Assembly (NCBI GenBank): GCA_947652605.1
Contig: OX393576.1
Coordinates: 64,704,966-64,768,965, forward strand
Length of the DNA stretch: 64,000 bases
Source of the DNA: Elmis aenea
Lineage: Eukaryota; Arthropoda; Insecta; Coleoptera; Elmidae
Direction: 5' to 3'
Shown here: positions 24,719-36,032 of the stretch, piece by piece
How the letters are laid out: the number at the start of each line of letters is the position of its first letter
Numbering within the stretch: position 1 is the first letter of the stretch
Notes under the pieces: generated by a model
Databases searched by the model: none
What the model was told of the DNA's origin: nothing
Seen by the model: the letters and a program-made list of their open reading frames with translations, nothing else
Position numbers and translations under genes: made by a program

Positions 24719-25570
24719 GTGAGTAAAAACTTGCATTATTACACTCGCGTATTTTTCTTTGTTCTTTGTAGATCGATAAAATTAATTAGTTTCCCTTTCT
24801 GTATGATGGTTTGAGGTAAAACTCATTAAGCGCCTCGTTCAAGCATTTCATACAGAATTATTTCAGTCATAAAATTCATTTTTTAATACCAAAACATACT
24901 TTTTTTGTGAAACGAATTTTATTTTGTCAATTCTTTTTTTAAGGACTTAAAGTGCAGCTTACTTCATTTAAATGTAGAGCCGGTTGTAACTTGTAACTGT
25001 TATTTATTTAAATACCTTTTCTCTTTACTGACTTGTAAGTTCTTATAAATGAAGTTTGCTCACTGTATCGTTATTAATTAGTAAAAAAATATTGATTGGT
25101 TAATCTTATTAACCAGGTATTTTTATTTTTGAATTAAACTGTCGTTGGAGGGTAATGTTTTAAGCCCAAACTAATAAATAATTTATACCAAGCCCCGGTA
25201 TTAAATGGCTTTACTAAACCGATTAGAGATATGTTGTGAACAGTAAAATAAGGATTGTAGTTTCACAGGGTTTACACTAATTTAAGCTGTTAAAATATGT
25301 CCTTTATAGGCCACCATAAAATTCATACTTTATTAACATTTAAAAAAAGACCATGTACCGATGTGTTTGACTTTTTTTATTGGTCACAAGTCTACAAAAA
25401 TTTAATTTTCTTTATAATAAATTTAAATCTTGATAACCTACAAAGCCTCAAAACGTACTTTAAGCGGTAACTTGTCTTTCCAAAAAACTTTTAGGTAGGT
25501 ACTTAACCTCTGTTATGTCTTTTCGTTTTTCTTTGCAAGATAGTTTTATTATATTTTTGTTTAGTGCATT
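24719..25570. other. Unassigned sequence left of the duplication
   Basis: AT-rich with no recognised feature. Confidence 0.45.
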
Positions 25571-25986
25571 TTCTAGAAAAGCATAGTAAGCAAGCTAGAC
25601 TTTACGATGCTAAAGAACAATTCAAGAGCTTGTAAAGGGAGAGGTCAGAGGTAATGTACCTGTAGGATTAAACACGTCCAAATTAGTAAGCATTCTCACA
25701 ACGAAAGTGCCTGCATTGGAAATGTACAAACGGAACTTGATTTTGTTCTTAAATCGACAATTTCCTGTTAGTGTAGCCTGTAGACTCTAGCGTCTTGATT
25801 TTAGGATAGCATTAGCATAATAGCTAGCGTATTTATAATTAAATTGCACACATATGTTATGGTCAGATTTACTGTTCATATTAACACACTACGGTATAAC
25901 TTACTTACAAGGAAGGGTCACGATAAGTTGTCTCTAGAATCTGATCAAGGCTGTGTTCATTGGATCAAGAACATCAAAAATAAATA

Positions 25987-26530
25987 TTATGCAGAGTTAT
26001 AAATGCCATTGATGATTTACATAGTAAAAATTGGGAAAAAACCGAAAAACCCAAAAAATTAATGTAATTTTTGTGATCGCGTTGGCCATGAAATCGTCAG
26101 ATATACAATCGAAATTCTCCTATTTACCAATTCGCGCATCCTTGCAAGTAAAATTGTTTTTGAAAAAATCTTTAACGGTTCCGGAGAAAATCGTCAAAAA
26201 CGAAACCCTTGCAAAGGCGCTATGATTTGAGAAGTAGTGGTATATCTATTATAACTAAATCTATGCGACTTGCATAGGCGTTTAACATGGGGAAAGCCAT
26301 TTTTACAAGGCCTCGTTTTCGCGTTTTTCTCCGGAACCGTTAAAGATTTTTTCAAAAACTTTGCACCATTTTACTTGCAAAGGATGGGCGTATTGGTAAA
26401 TAGGAGAGTTTAGATTTTATCTCTGACGGTTTCATGACCAAAGCGTTCGCAAAAATTACCTCAATTTTTCAGTTTTTTTCCCAATTTTTCCAATGTTAAT
26501 CATCAATGGCACGTAAAACTCTGCATAACA
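25987..26530. mobile_element. Palindromic insertion specific to unit A
   Basis: Arms are inverted: TATGCAGAGTT near 25989 with ACTCTGCATA near 26518, and TCTTTAACGGTTCCGGAGAA near 26169 with its complement near 26320. The loop is near 26225-26290. Unit B lacks it at the matching place (near 37175). Non-coding. Confidence 0.75.
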
Positions 26531-27379
26531 TTTGTAATCAGTGTTATCAGTAATTTTGTTTCAGTACTATCGCAGATTATACCCACTAGCTAGAAGATTG
26601 ACATATATATAATAAAACTGAGAGTCTAACAATAAAAAACAATCTTAAAAAAATAATACATATTTATAGAATACCCATAAAGTTATATTTGGAGACTTTT
26701 TCGAGTATTGAAATTATTTGCTGTTAGAAGTTATTACATGAAAGCTACATGGAATAATAAATTACTTTTGAACAGGCATCGTGTTATTAAAGGCTTAAAG
26801 TTGTTAATGATTCTAGGATGATTTTTTACAGTAACGTTATAACAGAAATGTAAAGTTGAAATAATTTTTTTTAATGAAAGTGTGTTTCGTTAATTTTTCA
26901 TAAATTTCCAATCCTTTTGGAATAGCTGACCATGCATTGCTGTAAGTTTCATTTAAATTGTTTACAACCTGCAGAACTGATAGATGTTAACGCTGCGATA
27001 TGACACTTTTTTGCACATTCTAGGATGCAACTCTCTCTTTGTTCTAATTTTTAAAAAATAGATATAGTACTGGGGTATGTTCTATGATTTAGTACGGTGA
27101 AAAACTTGTTTGTCGGTTGTTCAGACAACATCGTTGACTGAAATATGTTCAGATTAATTAAGAAAGATTAAACCACGACCATTTTGACTTAATCTAATCT
27201 CGGCATAGGTAGTTTGTTGTCTAGTTAAATTGTTTGGGTAATCAAATTTCACTGTGCGTATTGTTTTAGTTTTACACAAAATATTTTTAAGAGTATGACA
27301 AGTTTTGTAGGTACCAAAGCTCACTTTTAATAAAGTGTAGTAATACATAGGTTGTATTCGGATCGCGCATTCGTTGTTT

Positions 27380-27387
27380 TATCGATA
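27380..27387 (+). promoter_or_regulatory. DRE-like TATCGATA upstream of DNAI3 copy A
   Basis: TATCGATA matches the DREF-binding DRE motif of insect promoters and lies 252 bases before the ATG. The same motif and flanks occur in copy B. Function inferred. Confidence 0.35.
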
Positions 27388-27638
27388 CCGGTACGAAATA
27401 GGCTTATGTTATGAGCTCCTTATGCATCGCGTTAGTAGCCGTTGGGAATAACTTCAAAAATCTTTTGTCGCTTAAATAATATCTAAGACGCTTTAATATT
27501 TCAATACAGGTAAACACATTTCAAAACTGGCATTTTAATTAAAAATGTCATTATTAAGTTGAGTTTTTATTTACATATATAAACTGTGCTTTATTTTAGT
27601 GTTTTATTATAATATATCGAGAAACTACTTTGGTGGTA

Positions 27639-30600
27639 ATGGATCCTGATGAACCAGAAACGGCAGTCACAAGCCCCGAACGAAAGCATAAAAGGCGTCA
27701 CAGAAAAAAAGGAGCGAAAGAAGAAGTGTATGTACCAGATTTTAATATACCTGGAGTAACTAAAATAGCAATTTCACCTGTTGTCCAACAAGACGTAGGT
27801 TGTGTCGTTGGAGAACACGTTACTTCAGAAAAGCCTTGGAAACTTATAGAGAAAGAAGTTTTTCAAGATAATTTAGAACTGCACGAGGAGAGTTCAGAAT
27901 TTTTGCCATTAAAAGACGATATTATAAATTATCCAAAAAATAATCTCTTGTTGGGTTATATACCAGACGAGACTCGCGAGTACGATGAATTTTACATATG
28001 TTTGACCGAGCCAGCAAACGATGCAGTTACCGATATTATAGGAAAAATTAACGCTTATCAAGAAGCTAGACTTAATAACACCATTAATAAGAAGATTAAA
28101 AAATGGAAGACTCGCGGAAGCGGTCCTGAAGTGGACGAAAATATAATAAGTAACAATAGACCGCTACTTGAAGTGGAAGTTGAGTCGCAGTATCCAATAT
28201 TTCCTTCAAAACCTTACTTTAAACTAAGACCAGTGGAAGCAGCCCAAGATGGATACGCAGAAATATTACCAGGACGATCAACATATAGTAATGTATACAA
28301 GAGACGAATCGACGGTTCAGTACAGGTGGCCCCACAAGTAAGAACAATTGAGGCACAAACAATATGCACTTACCCCAAAAATGTTGCGACACAATATGAA
28401 TACGAGTACACAGAAGATCCAACCGAGACAGCAAGACTATTAAAGACTGTTGGAAAATTTATAAACGACCAAATGGATGAGTTAAGCGATATTCTTAGAG
28501 TAAATGGCGCTATAGATTTTTATAAGAACGACTACGAACAATTAGTAACTGATGTTAAGTATACTAGTCCACCTGAAGTAAGTGTGATTAGCGAATATAT
28601 GTCATTTGCTGATATTAAACTGTGCAAAAATAAAATGATTTCGTCCATAAGTTGGCATCCTATGTGGACAGGAATCGTAGCTATATCTTACGCAGACACG
28701 ACCCCTTTTAGCTTTATAAAAAATGATCCTAACGAAGATCAGGTAAATCGTGCAGTCCATGGAATCAATCCTGTTTTATTGTGGAGTTTTACAGACGGCT
28801 TAAATGCGAAACTGTTTTTAGAAGCCCATAGAGAAGTCACTACTTTATCATTCTGTCCGTATGATGAAAATATTCTAATAGGTGGTTGCTCAAGCGGACA
28901 AGTAATTATTTGGGATATTAAAAACAAATTAAAATATGTGGAAGAACAGGAGATTATTACTGCTGCGCAACAGAAGTATAGAATACTAATGCATTCCCTA
29001 ATGAAATGGATGAAAAATACTAAAGATTTATCATTGGTGCGTCCAACAGCGGTTTCGGACATTCAGTACTCCCACAGGGGCCCCATTACGAAGATACAGT
29101 GGTTAAATGCTCATTGGGAAGTATCAAAGACAGGCCAATTTCAGCAAATACCTGAAGATCGCACAGACACATCGCTCCAATTCATGACGAGTAGCGAGGA
29201 TGGTACTGTCTTATTTTGGGATTTGTTGGCTAAACCTACTATTCAACCAGGACAACATAAACCACAACGGAAACTAAAACGTTTAAAGCAACGCCCTAGT
29301 GCGTTAATGGTGGATGTTTCACCTTATAAAATACTGCACAGACTTTTAAAACCTCATTTTCGCATAATTATAAGTCCACCTCAGGAAGCCCGCAGTCTTC
29401 CAATATCGACAATCAATATATCCTTTCAATCTGTTCATTATGTTGAAGTAAATCCAGATCCAAGTCGATACGATGATGTTAAGGAACGATTAATTTATAA
29501 ACCACACACAATTAGACCAACAGAAAAACTAAAGTGCAAATTTTCGGCTGGTTCAACCGAGGGTGATTTGATGCTCATAGAATGGGAAGGATTTGAATAT
29601 AACACAGGTGAAGTAGTACATACCCAACGGGCAAAAAATTTGGGCATGGGAAAATATCACGATGGACCTATTACATGTTTATCAAGGTGCAAGTTTAATA
29701 AAGATATCTTATTAACAGTGGGTGGTAAAATATTTGCTTTATGGAAAGAAAACTACCCCAACAAGCCTATTTTTTGGAGGAGTTCGCAGGGATATAGATA
29801 CACCCATGGAGTATGGAGTGCTTATCGGCCAACAAAATTTAGGCTATCTAGATCGGATGGATGCTTCGAAGTGTGGCGTTTATTCGTTCGAAGTGATAAA
29901 TTTATCCAAGAGCAATGTGTATCAGCTCAGGAGCTAACATGCACGTACACGCATCCACAAACGTTACATAGAGTCGTTATTGGAATGGCCGATTATAACG
30001 GTTCGTTTAGATTGTTTAATGCTCTTGTTGAGGAGACTCAGGATTTGCAACAGGAGGAAGAATTTGTTAAAACCTTATTTAAAAGAGAAATTCAGAGAAA
30101 AAAAGAATTTATGGCTTGGCAGGAAAACTGGACAACCAAAAACAAGTCTGCGATTGTAAGTTTGAAACAAGTCGAAGAAGAACATAAGCAAATAGAAGAA
30201 GACGAGACAGAAAAAGAAAAAGAAAAGCCGGCAGAAGAAAATGAAAAGAAAGAAAAAGTGGAACCTAAAAAGGTTGTTGAAAATGCGGGACCACCTCCTG
30301 GTCAGTATCTGCAATGGGCAAAAGAACAATGGAATAAAAAAGAACAAGAAAGAATGAACAAAATTTTGTTGGCTAAGAAACATCTCGATATGGAATTGTT
30401 AGAAAAGCAGCAAATGCCGTTGAAAAAACTTGCCGCTGAAGAAGCTCAAAAGAAGCAGAAACAGGAAGAGCGATTAAAAAACGCAAAAAAAATATTTGAC
30501 GATACCGTTGCCATGTTATTTCCGGCTGCGATTGAACAAAAACCACCTCCACCAGTTGATCCTTACAACAGCACATTTATAGCAGAAGAGAAAGAACCGT

Positions 30601-30944
30601 ATTACGAAGAATTTTGTAACATATCTGAAAATATTTCGGAATTCATCGAAACTCATCCATACAAATCTTCTTTTGGGTGGAATAATGTTTTAAGCGCTGG
30701 TAGAGAAAGACGTAAAATTATCGATGGTATTGTTAATAAATATATTCACAAACGCAGACACAAATTATTTAAGCAGAATAGAGCAGAAGCGGAAGAAGAC
30801 GCTGCAAGAGCAGCAGTATTTGTTCCTGAACCAGAGATACAAGTCAGTGTTGGTTCAATAGATTTTGAGGTTTTTGGTGATGAAGTATCGATAGCAGGAG
30901 AACTATCTGTGGGGGCATATAGTGGTATTAGTGCTATGGATTGA
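27639..30944 (+). CDS. DNAI3: Dynein axonemal intermediate chain 3 (WDR63), copy A, single exon
   Basis: Intact 1101-residue ORF. The ATG at 27639 is chosen because the frame upstream offers only TTG/GTG codons. Domains: basic N-terminus (KHKRRHRKKG, residues about 14-30); conserved YPKNVATQYEYEY near 248; WD-repeat region from about 335 (MISSISWHPMWTGIVAISYAD), with VLLWSFTD, LIGGCSSGQVIIWDI (about 412), TKIQWLN (480), TSSEDGTVLFWDL (516), HDGPITCLSRCKFN (674) and DGCFEVWRL (738); a Glu/Lys-rich coiled-coil segment (about 815-885); then a further charged tail. This pattern matches DNAI3/IC140, an intermediate chain of axonemal inner-arm dynein I1/f, acting in cilia and sperm flagella. The tail after the WD region is longer than in the human protein. 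No introns, unlike the multi-exon vertebrate gene, so an old retrocopy or intron loss is likely. Confidence 0.93.
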   Translation: MDPDEPETAVTSPERKHKRRHRKKGAKEEVYVPDFNIPGVTKIAISPVVQQDVGCVVGEHVTSEKPWKLIEKEVFQDNLELHEESSEFLPLKDDIINYPKNNLLLGYIPDETREYDEFYICLTEPANDAVTDIIGKINAYQEARLNNTINKKIKKWKTRGSGPEVDENIISNNRPLLEVEVESQYPIFPSKPYFKLRPVEAAQDGYAEILPGRSTYSNVYKRRIDGSVQVAPQVRTIEAQTICTYPKNVATQYEYEYTEDPTETARLLKTVGKFINDQMDELSDILRVNGAIDFYKNDYEQLVTDVKYTSPPEVSVISEYMSFADIKLCKNKMISSISWHPMWTGIVAISYADTTPFSFIKNDPNEDQVNRAVHGINPVLLWSFTDGLNAKLFLEAHREVTTLSFCPYDENILIGGCSSGQVIIWDIKNKLKYVEEQEIITAAQQKYRILMHSLMKWMKNTKDLSLVRPTAVSDIQYSHRGPITKIQWLNAHWEVSKTGQFQQIPEDRTDTSLQFMTSSEDGTVLFWDLLAKPTIQPGQHKPQRKLKRLKQRPSALMVDVSPYKILHRLLKPHFRIIISPPQEARSLPISTINISFQSVHYVEVNPDPSRYDDVKERLIYKPHTIRPTEKLKCKFSAGSTEGDLMLIEWEGFEYNTGEVVHTQRAKNLGMGKYHDGPITCLSRCKFNKDILLTVGGKIFALWKENYPNKPIFWRSSQGYRYTHGVWSAYRPTKFRLSRSDGCFEVWRLFVRSDKFIQEQCVSAQELTCTYTHPQTLHRVVIGMADYNGSFRLFNALVEETQDLQQEEEFVKTLFKREIQRKKEFMAWQENWTTKNKSAIVSLKQVEEEHKQIEEDETEKEKEKPAEENEKKEKVEPKKVVENAGPPPGQYLQWAKEQWNKKEQERMNKILLAKKHLDMELLEKQQMPLKKLAAEEAQKKQKQEERLKNAKKIFDDTVAMLFPAAIEQKPPPPVDPYNSTFIAEEKEPYYEEFCNISENISEFIETHPYKSSFGWNNVLSAGRERRKIIDGIVNKYIHKRRHKLFKQNRAEAEEDAARAAVFVPEPEIQVSVGSIDFEVFGDEVSIAGELSVGAYSGISAMD

Positions 30945-31134
30945 AGCAGAGGTAGACTTGAATACTCAAAGAACCGTTTTGCTCGTCAGTATAAAATTTG
31001 AATCTTTATATATTTTAATACAACTTCTTAGTTTGCCAAGAATGTATAAGAAAATAGTTATAAACAATTTAATCTTGTAATAATTATAAATAAGTGACTT
31101 GTATCATTTGATAAATATTATATATATATATATA
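30945..31134 (+). other. 3' flank of DNAI3 copy A
   Basis: Shared with copy B up to the transposon insertion. No exact AATAAA; TATAAATAAG near 31086 is a possible variant polyadenylation signal. No A-tail remains at this end. Confidence 0.4.
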
Positions 31135-32944
31135 TACAGGGTGAGTCACGACGGACGCGTCGGAGTTTTATGGCGAAACTGTTTATATTTTCCAATTTCT
31201 GTCGCTGTTAGATTATGTAAGCCAATAAGGGCTACATTTAAAAAATATTTTCAAATATACAGGGTGCTCCAAAAAAGAGTGTCATATCAAAGTTATACTT
31301 TTTCTTATGGAACACCCTGTATATTTTTACATTTTTGGATTCCTCTTAAAATTTACTTTAAAAAATGTAAAAGGTTATATGGGTCTAAAAGTAACCGTTC
31401 TCGTGAAAATTGCATTTTCATGAAAATACAGTATTTTCAAAAATTTTCCACATTTGAAAACTTTGACAAGTCTAAAGAAATTCGCTTGGAGATAAGATTG
31501 ACAATAGAATATGTAACACTTTGCACCAACTACATTTTTAAAATATTATACAGGGCGTTTTTTACGCTTGGTCAAACTTGTGAAACTTTAAACATCGATA
31601 ACTCATTTTTTTTAAATACAACACCCTATATTTTTTTACACCGTCTTATAGAAAATTTAATTCTCTTTCGAAAACATGAAGGCTGTTTTTCACCTAAAAT
31701 TGATATTTTCCGAGATATCGCGATTTTATTGTTAATTATTAGGGCAAAGTAATATTTTCAAGTAGGCTATGAAGGTAGACAGCGGTAATTTGAAACAATT
31801 GAAAGAAAAAACAAGAAACTTATAATTTTGTCGTTTGCCTACAAATTTTTGACATTTTTTTTTATAAGAAAGTTGTAGATTTACCATTCTTACGTTTAAA
31901 TATAGGTTTCTCATCAGGGCCACAATATTTTTCATATAATTGAGTTTGATCGTTTGCCAAGTCCTAAAAATCGATTGATAATTTATTAGGTACGAGAACG
32001 GAACGCTGATTTTAAAAAAAAGTAATGCTGACTTGCCTAATTTTACATTTAAAAAAAACAAAACATGGTTGTACTGTTTTCGGTAGAGTGACGTAGTATC
32101 GTATCGTAAACAGACAAAAAATGGTTTATAGGATTTAGTAATTATCTTATCACTGGTCCAATAAATAAATGCATAAATAATTTAAAAAAATCTCTATTTA
32201 AACGTAAGTATGGTAAAACTACAACTTTTCTATAAAAATATGTCAAAAGTGTGTAGGCAAACGACAAAATTATAAGTTTCTTGTTTTTTCTTTCAATTGT
32301 TTCAAATTACCGCTGTCTTCCTTCATAACCTACTTGAAAATATTACTTTGCCCTAATAATTAACAATAAAATCGCGATATCTCGGAAAATATCAATTTTA
32401 GGTGAAAAACAGCCTTTATGTTTTCGAAAGAGAATTAAATTTTCTATAAGACGGTGTAAAAAAATATAGGGTGTTGTATTTAAAAAAAATGAGTTATCGA
32501 TGTTTAAAGTTTCACAAGTTTGACCAAGCGTAAAAAACGCCCTGTATAATATTTTAAAAATGTAGGTGGTGCAAAGTGTTACATATTCTATTGTCAATCT
32601 TATCTCCAAGCGAATTTCTTCAGACTTGTCAAAGTTTTCAAATGTTGAAAATTTTTGAAAATACTGTATTTTCATGAAAATGCAATTTTCACGAGAACGG
32701 TTATTTTTAGACCCATATAACCTTTTACATTTTTTGAAGTAAATTTAAAGAGGAATCCAAAAATGTAAAAATATACAGGGTGTTCCATAAGAAAAAGTAC
32801 AACTTTGATATGGCACTCTTTTTTGGAGCACCCTGTATGATTGAAAATATTTTTAAAATGTAGCCCTTATTGACTTACATAATCTAACAGCGACATAAAT
32901 TGGAAAATATAAACAGTTTCGCCATAAAACTCCGACGCGTCCGT
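31135..32944. mobile_element. Giant foldback element, unit A only, right tip in gap
   Basis: Starts TACAGGGTGAGTCACGACGG at 31135. The right arm, up to CCGACGCGTCCGT at 32944, is the inverse of the left, so about 15 terminal bases are lost in the gap. Arms are about 765 bp, with a loop around 31900-32190. Internal inverted modules TACAGGGTGCTCC...ACACCCTGTA (near 31258) and TACAGGGCGTTTTTTACG (near 31551) are mirrored at 32780-32835 and 32470-32550. Both arms read the same chance peptide. It inserted into a TA-rich tract that in unit B is uninterrupted (41850). Confidence 0.9.
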
Positions 32945-33144
32945 NNNNNNNNNNNNNNNNNNNNNNNNNNNNNNNNNNNNNNNNNNNNNNNNNNNNNNNN
33001 NNNNNNNNNNNNNNNNNNNNNNNNNNNNNNNNNNNNNNNNNNNNNNNNNNNNNNNNNNNNNNNNNNNNNNNNNNNNNNNNNNNNNNNNNNNNNNNNNNNN
33101 NNNNNNNNNNNNNNNNNNNNNNNNNNNNNNNNNNNNNNNNNNNN
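32945..33144. other. Assembly gap (200 N)
   Basis: A run of exactly 200 unknown bases, probably a fixed-size placeholder. It begins at the tip of a large palindrome, a common cause of assembly breaks. Confidence 0.98.
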
Positions 33145-34070
33145 AAATGCATGTAATGATAGGTCGGACATTGACAATATATTTCAAAAAACTTACAAAT
33201 TGCTATTAAATAAATGTAATCAGAGGTCTTTAATGTTTAATAATATCAATAAATAAAACTTTTATATGTTATGTTCAGTAATTATAGGATAAGTTAGGAA
33301 TATTTTTGTAGTGCTTATATATATAACTGTTAAAATTGTGTAACCAAAATTTGTTATTCAGTAAGTTTTTTTTTTTATTATAATGTATAGTATGTTGAAT
33401 TGTAGCTTTTTAGACTAGTTTAGTTTTAAGGATTTTGCCTAAGCTTTGTATTTTTAAGTAGTGACATCTTTTATTGTATAGTGAAAACAATAGCTTATCG
33501 AACAGGAAATTTGGTTTTATCAAAAATTAACTTACAAACCGGTTTCATAATAACGTAGATCTATTCATTTAACAGTAAAATTTTAACGTGTTTTGTGCCG
33601 TCATTTTGTGTTTTGTCAAAAAGTATCGTCCAAAATTTAGCTAAGAACAAATTTTCAATATTTTAAAATTAATAATACCTAGCTAATCTTCGTCAATATA
33701 ATATAAGAATAATTTCAAGTTTACTTCTCAACGTTTTCAACAGATATTTCAAATTTTTCACAATTTAAAAATGGTAGTTTAATTTATTCAACATTTTCAA
33801 CAATATCTCAACAATTTTCAACAATTTTTAAAAATATGTAAGTACTGTTAATACTAATTTTAATAAACTAGGTGATTAATAAAAATTGTATAAACAAAAT
33901 ATGTAAAAGAAAAACTTGAAAAAATAACAAAAACATTAATTTTAGCCCTGAGGATGCAGATAAAATTCCATCTGCGAAACATGTAGGATCTTTTTAAAAA
34001 AATTTGCAACGAATAAACCTGTTTAAAAACCAGAAACTTTTATCGTTTATTTAACCTATATATATATATA
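33145..34070 (+). mobile_element. Unit A-specific retroelement-like 3' segment after the gap
   Basis: Absent from unit B. It is AT-rich, has no long ORF, and contains near its end a compact hairpin motif CCTGAGGATGCAGAT...ATCTGCGAAACATGTAGG (33946-33987) of the kind seen in Penelope-like retroelements. It ends in a (TA)n tract shared with unit B flanks. Its 5' start is hidden by the gap, so the element type is inferred. Confidence 0.5.
33946..33987 (+). ncRNA. Hammerhead-ribozyme-like motif
   Basis: Core CTGAGGA (fits CUGANGA) at 33948-33954, then stem II GCAGAT/ATCTGC (6 bp), then GAAAC at 33976-33980, a 2-nt turn and GTA, then GG able to pair with the CC preceding CTGA. This order is that of minimal type I hammerhead ribozymes known in Penelope-like elements. 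Stem I is weak beyond two pairs and position 10.1 is U, so activity is uncertain. Confidence 0.45.
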
Positions 34071-36032
34071 TATATTTTTAGACTGAATTTCAAATAGTTT
34101 CAAATATAACAATTTGGACCGTACTGTTTATTTTTTAATATCACACAGTCAAATCATTAATATTAAATACTATTACTATTACTACTATATCCCATAGATA
34201 TTAATCAAGATCTCATTGCAATTTATAACTTTTAGGGTAACAAATAAATAAATAAATTTATAAAATAACTTAACAAATTTTGACTGCACCACACACAAAT
34301 ACATACGTAGGTTCAGTTTATTCATAAGCAGTTATAAATAGCGTGAAAATAAATGTATTAAGCTATTAAGGCATTACTTTTGTTTAGAACAAAACAAAAA
34401 GCACTTTTATTTTTCATACAAATACAACTGTTTTTTTAGATTTTAGACAAAGAAACAAGTTACAAGAGAAAGCTTTTTAATGGTTACGCAGTTAAATACA
34501 ATCTGTTTGTTTACAGAAATGCTACTGTAATATTCTTTTACAGGCTGCTGTAGAAAACGTACCTACTGGAAACCAATACAAATGATTATAAATATTCCCT
34601 TGTTACACATAATGTTTTACGGTCAATATAACATCGGTAATGGTTTAAAACAGGTTAGGGCATTGGATGATGATGTATTTCGAAAAGAGGATTAATGATT
34701 TTGATTGTAATTGTTTATTATTATGTTGTATAAGCTTTGTATTAATGTTAAATGTAAGATGTTCCAAAACAAAACTTTACCACCAAAAATGCTTGGGGCT
34801 AAAATCTTCAATTAAAAAGTGTTTTCAATGATAAAAGTTGAACCAGTTCTTAAAATTTAAATTTAGATACGTTCAAACTGAAACGATAAACATTTATTTA
34901 ATTACATTCGGAATTGTGTAAACTTTGAATCATTGAATAAAACACAGTTACAATATAAGATGCAAAATATAAACGTTCGCAAACAAGTAGGAAACAATGC
35001 GATCACCACATAGATGTAGGGTTTTTGATGAAACAGTTTTATTAAATTAAATCAATATTGATTACTAGAGAACAAAAATATATAAGATTAACTCAAATAG
35101 CTGTAATTAGCTATTGTGAACCTAAAGTTCGAAGCAAAATGGCAAGGAGAATATTCGAAAATCGACGAGTTGTATTCATGATTCCAGTCGATTTACATGT
35201 TTTATGCTCATTCCGTTTTTGGCATCTTTCTCCATACAAAAATCTTTTAGCATATAAAGTTATACTTTGTAATCACGTTATGCTAAAGTTTTCAAAAAAA
35301 CATTTTGTTTGTTATTTCACTTCATATCGTAATTCGTACAGTTTTTTCGCACAGCTTTTTTTAAAAATAAATTTACTGGTTTTTATTTTTGTTTCTTAGT
35401 TATTATATTAAGTAACTTCTGTGTTAGCAAACATAGCGCAAAGTTTGTGTTTGAGTTTAAAATTGCGTTTATAATTTTCCCGTAAATGCCAAGTTTGCCA
35501 AACACATTTTTAGAACCTTAAGTTTTGAGTAACTTTTTGTGTTTTAAACATGTTTGTTTTTACTTTTTGCGGTTACGAGTGTTGTGCCCCTGATGAGTGT
35601 AGGTGCCTACGAATTTAATCGAACTCTATGACAGCAGCTTTTCCAGGTGAAAACTACAATGATTAAAGTAGTTTTGATATTAAATTCCTGAAAAAAACAA
35701 GTAAAAATGCGGGTTTACGAATTATTTCGTTACTTATCTGAAGAAAATGATCAAAACTCCCATTCAGTAATCGACTTTGGAAATTATTTTTAAGCCTAAT
35801 ATCGAAGATGTGACCTTCATGAGAGATTTAAATATTACGCCCAACGTTGCATTTAAAATAGTAATTCATTAATAAATTAATGTTTTTCAATCGCTAGAAT
35901 TAACATAATCTTTCATGAAATTCACTTAAAAATTAATTAAAAACTTGAATACATGTTGAGAAACCAATTAATTATTAAGTATTTGTATAAGTTTATTTAT
36001 TATCAACTACCAAATCAATTTTTTTAATAGTA
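34071..36032. other. 3' portion of unit A, non-coding
   Basis: Matches 41860-43836 of unit B closely. It contains a long ORF (35058-35399) that has no recognisable product and is preserved only because the duplication is recent. A degenerate hammerhead-like hairpin sits at 35590-35614. Confidence 0.55.

Larger units (their letters stand above)
25571..36032 (+). repeat. Duplicated unit A carrying a DNAI3 gene
   Basis: From TTCTAGAAAAGCATAGTAAG at 25571, sequence matches unit B (36867 onward) through upstream DNA, the coding region and about 2 kb downstream. Unit A differs by two large insertions missing from B: a palindrome around 25987-26530 and a block from 31135 to about 34070 that contains the assembly gap. 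The match is cut by a transposon end at the TA at 36031-36034. Confidence 0.9.

Noticed and set aside
27630..27638. Upstream TTG start adding three residues to DNAI3 copy A (and further upstream codons in copy B)
   Set aside because: An ATG in an identical context follows at 27639 and 38370. Non-ATG initiation has no support here.
31099..31752. Open reading frame of 217 codons
   Set aside because: It lies in one arm of a palindrome, and the same peptide is read from the other arm at 32343-32675 on the opposite strand. It shows no domain and crosses transposon modules, so it is a by-product of the repeat.
32853..33256. Several ORFs spanning the run of N
   Set aside because: They are open only because unknown bases cannot give stop codons.
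35058..35399. 113-codon ORF also present at 42954-43229
   Set aside because: It is shared because the flank was duplicated recently. The second copy is frameshifted by one base near the end, with no recognisable protein and no splice context.
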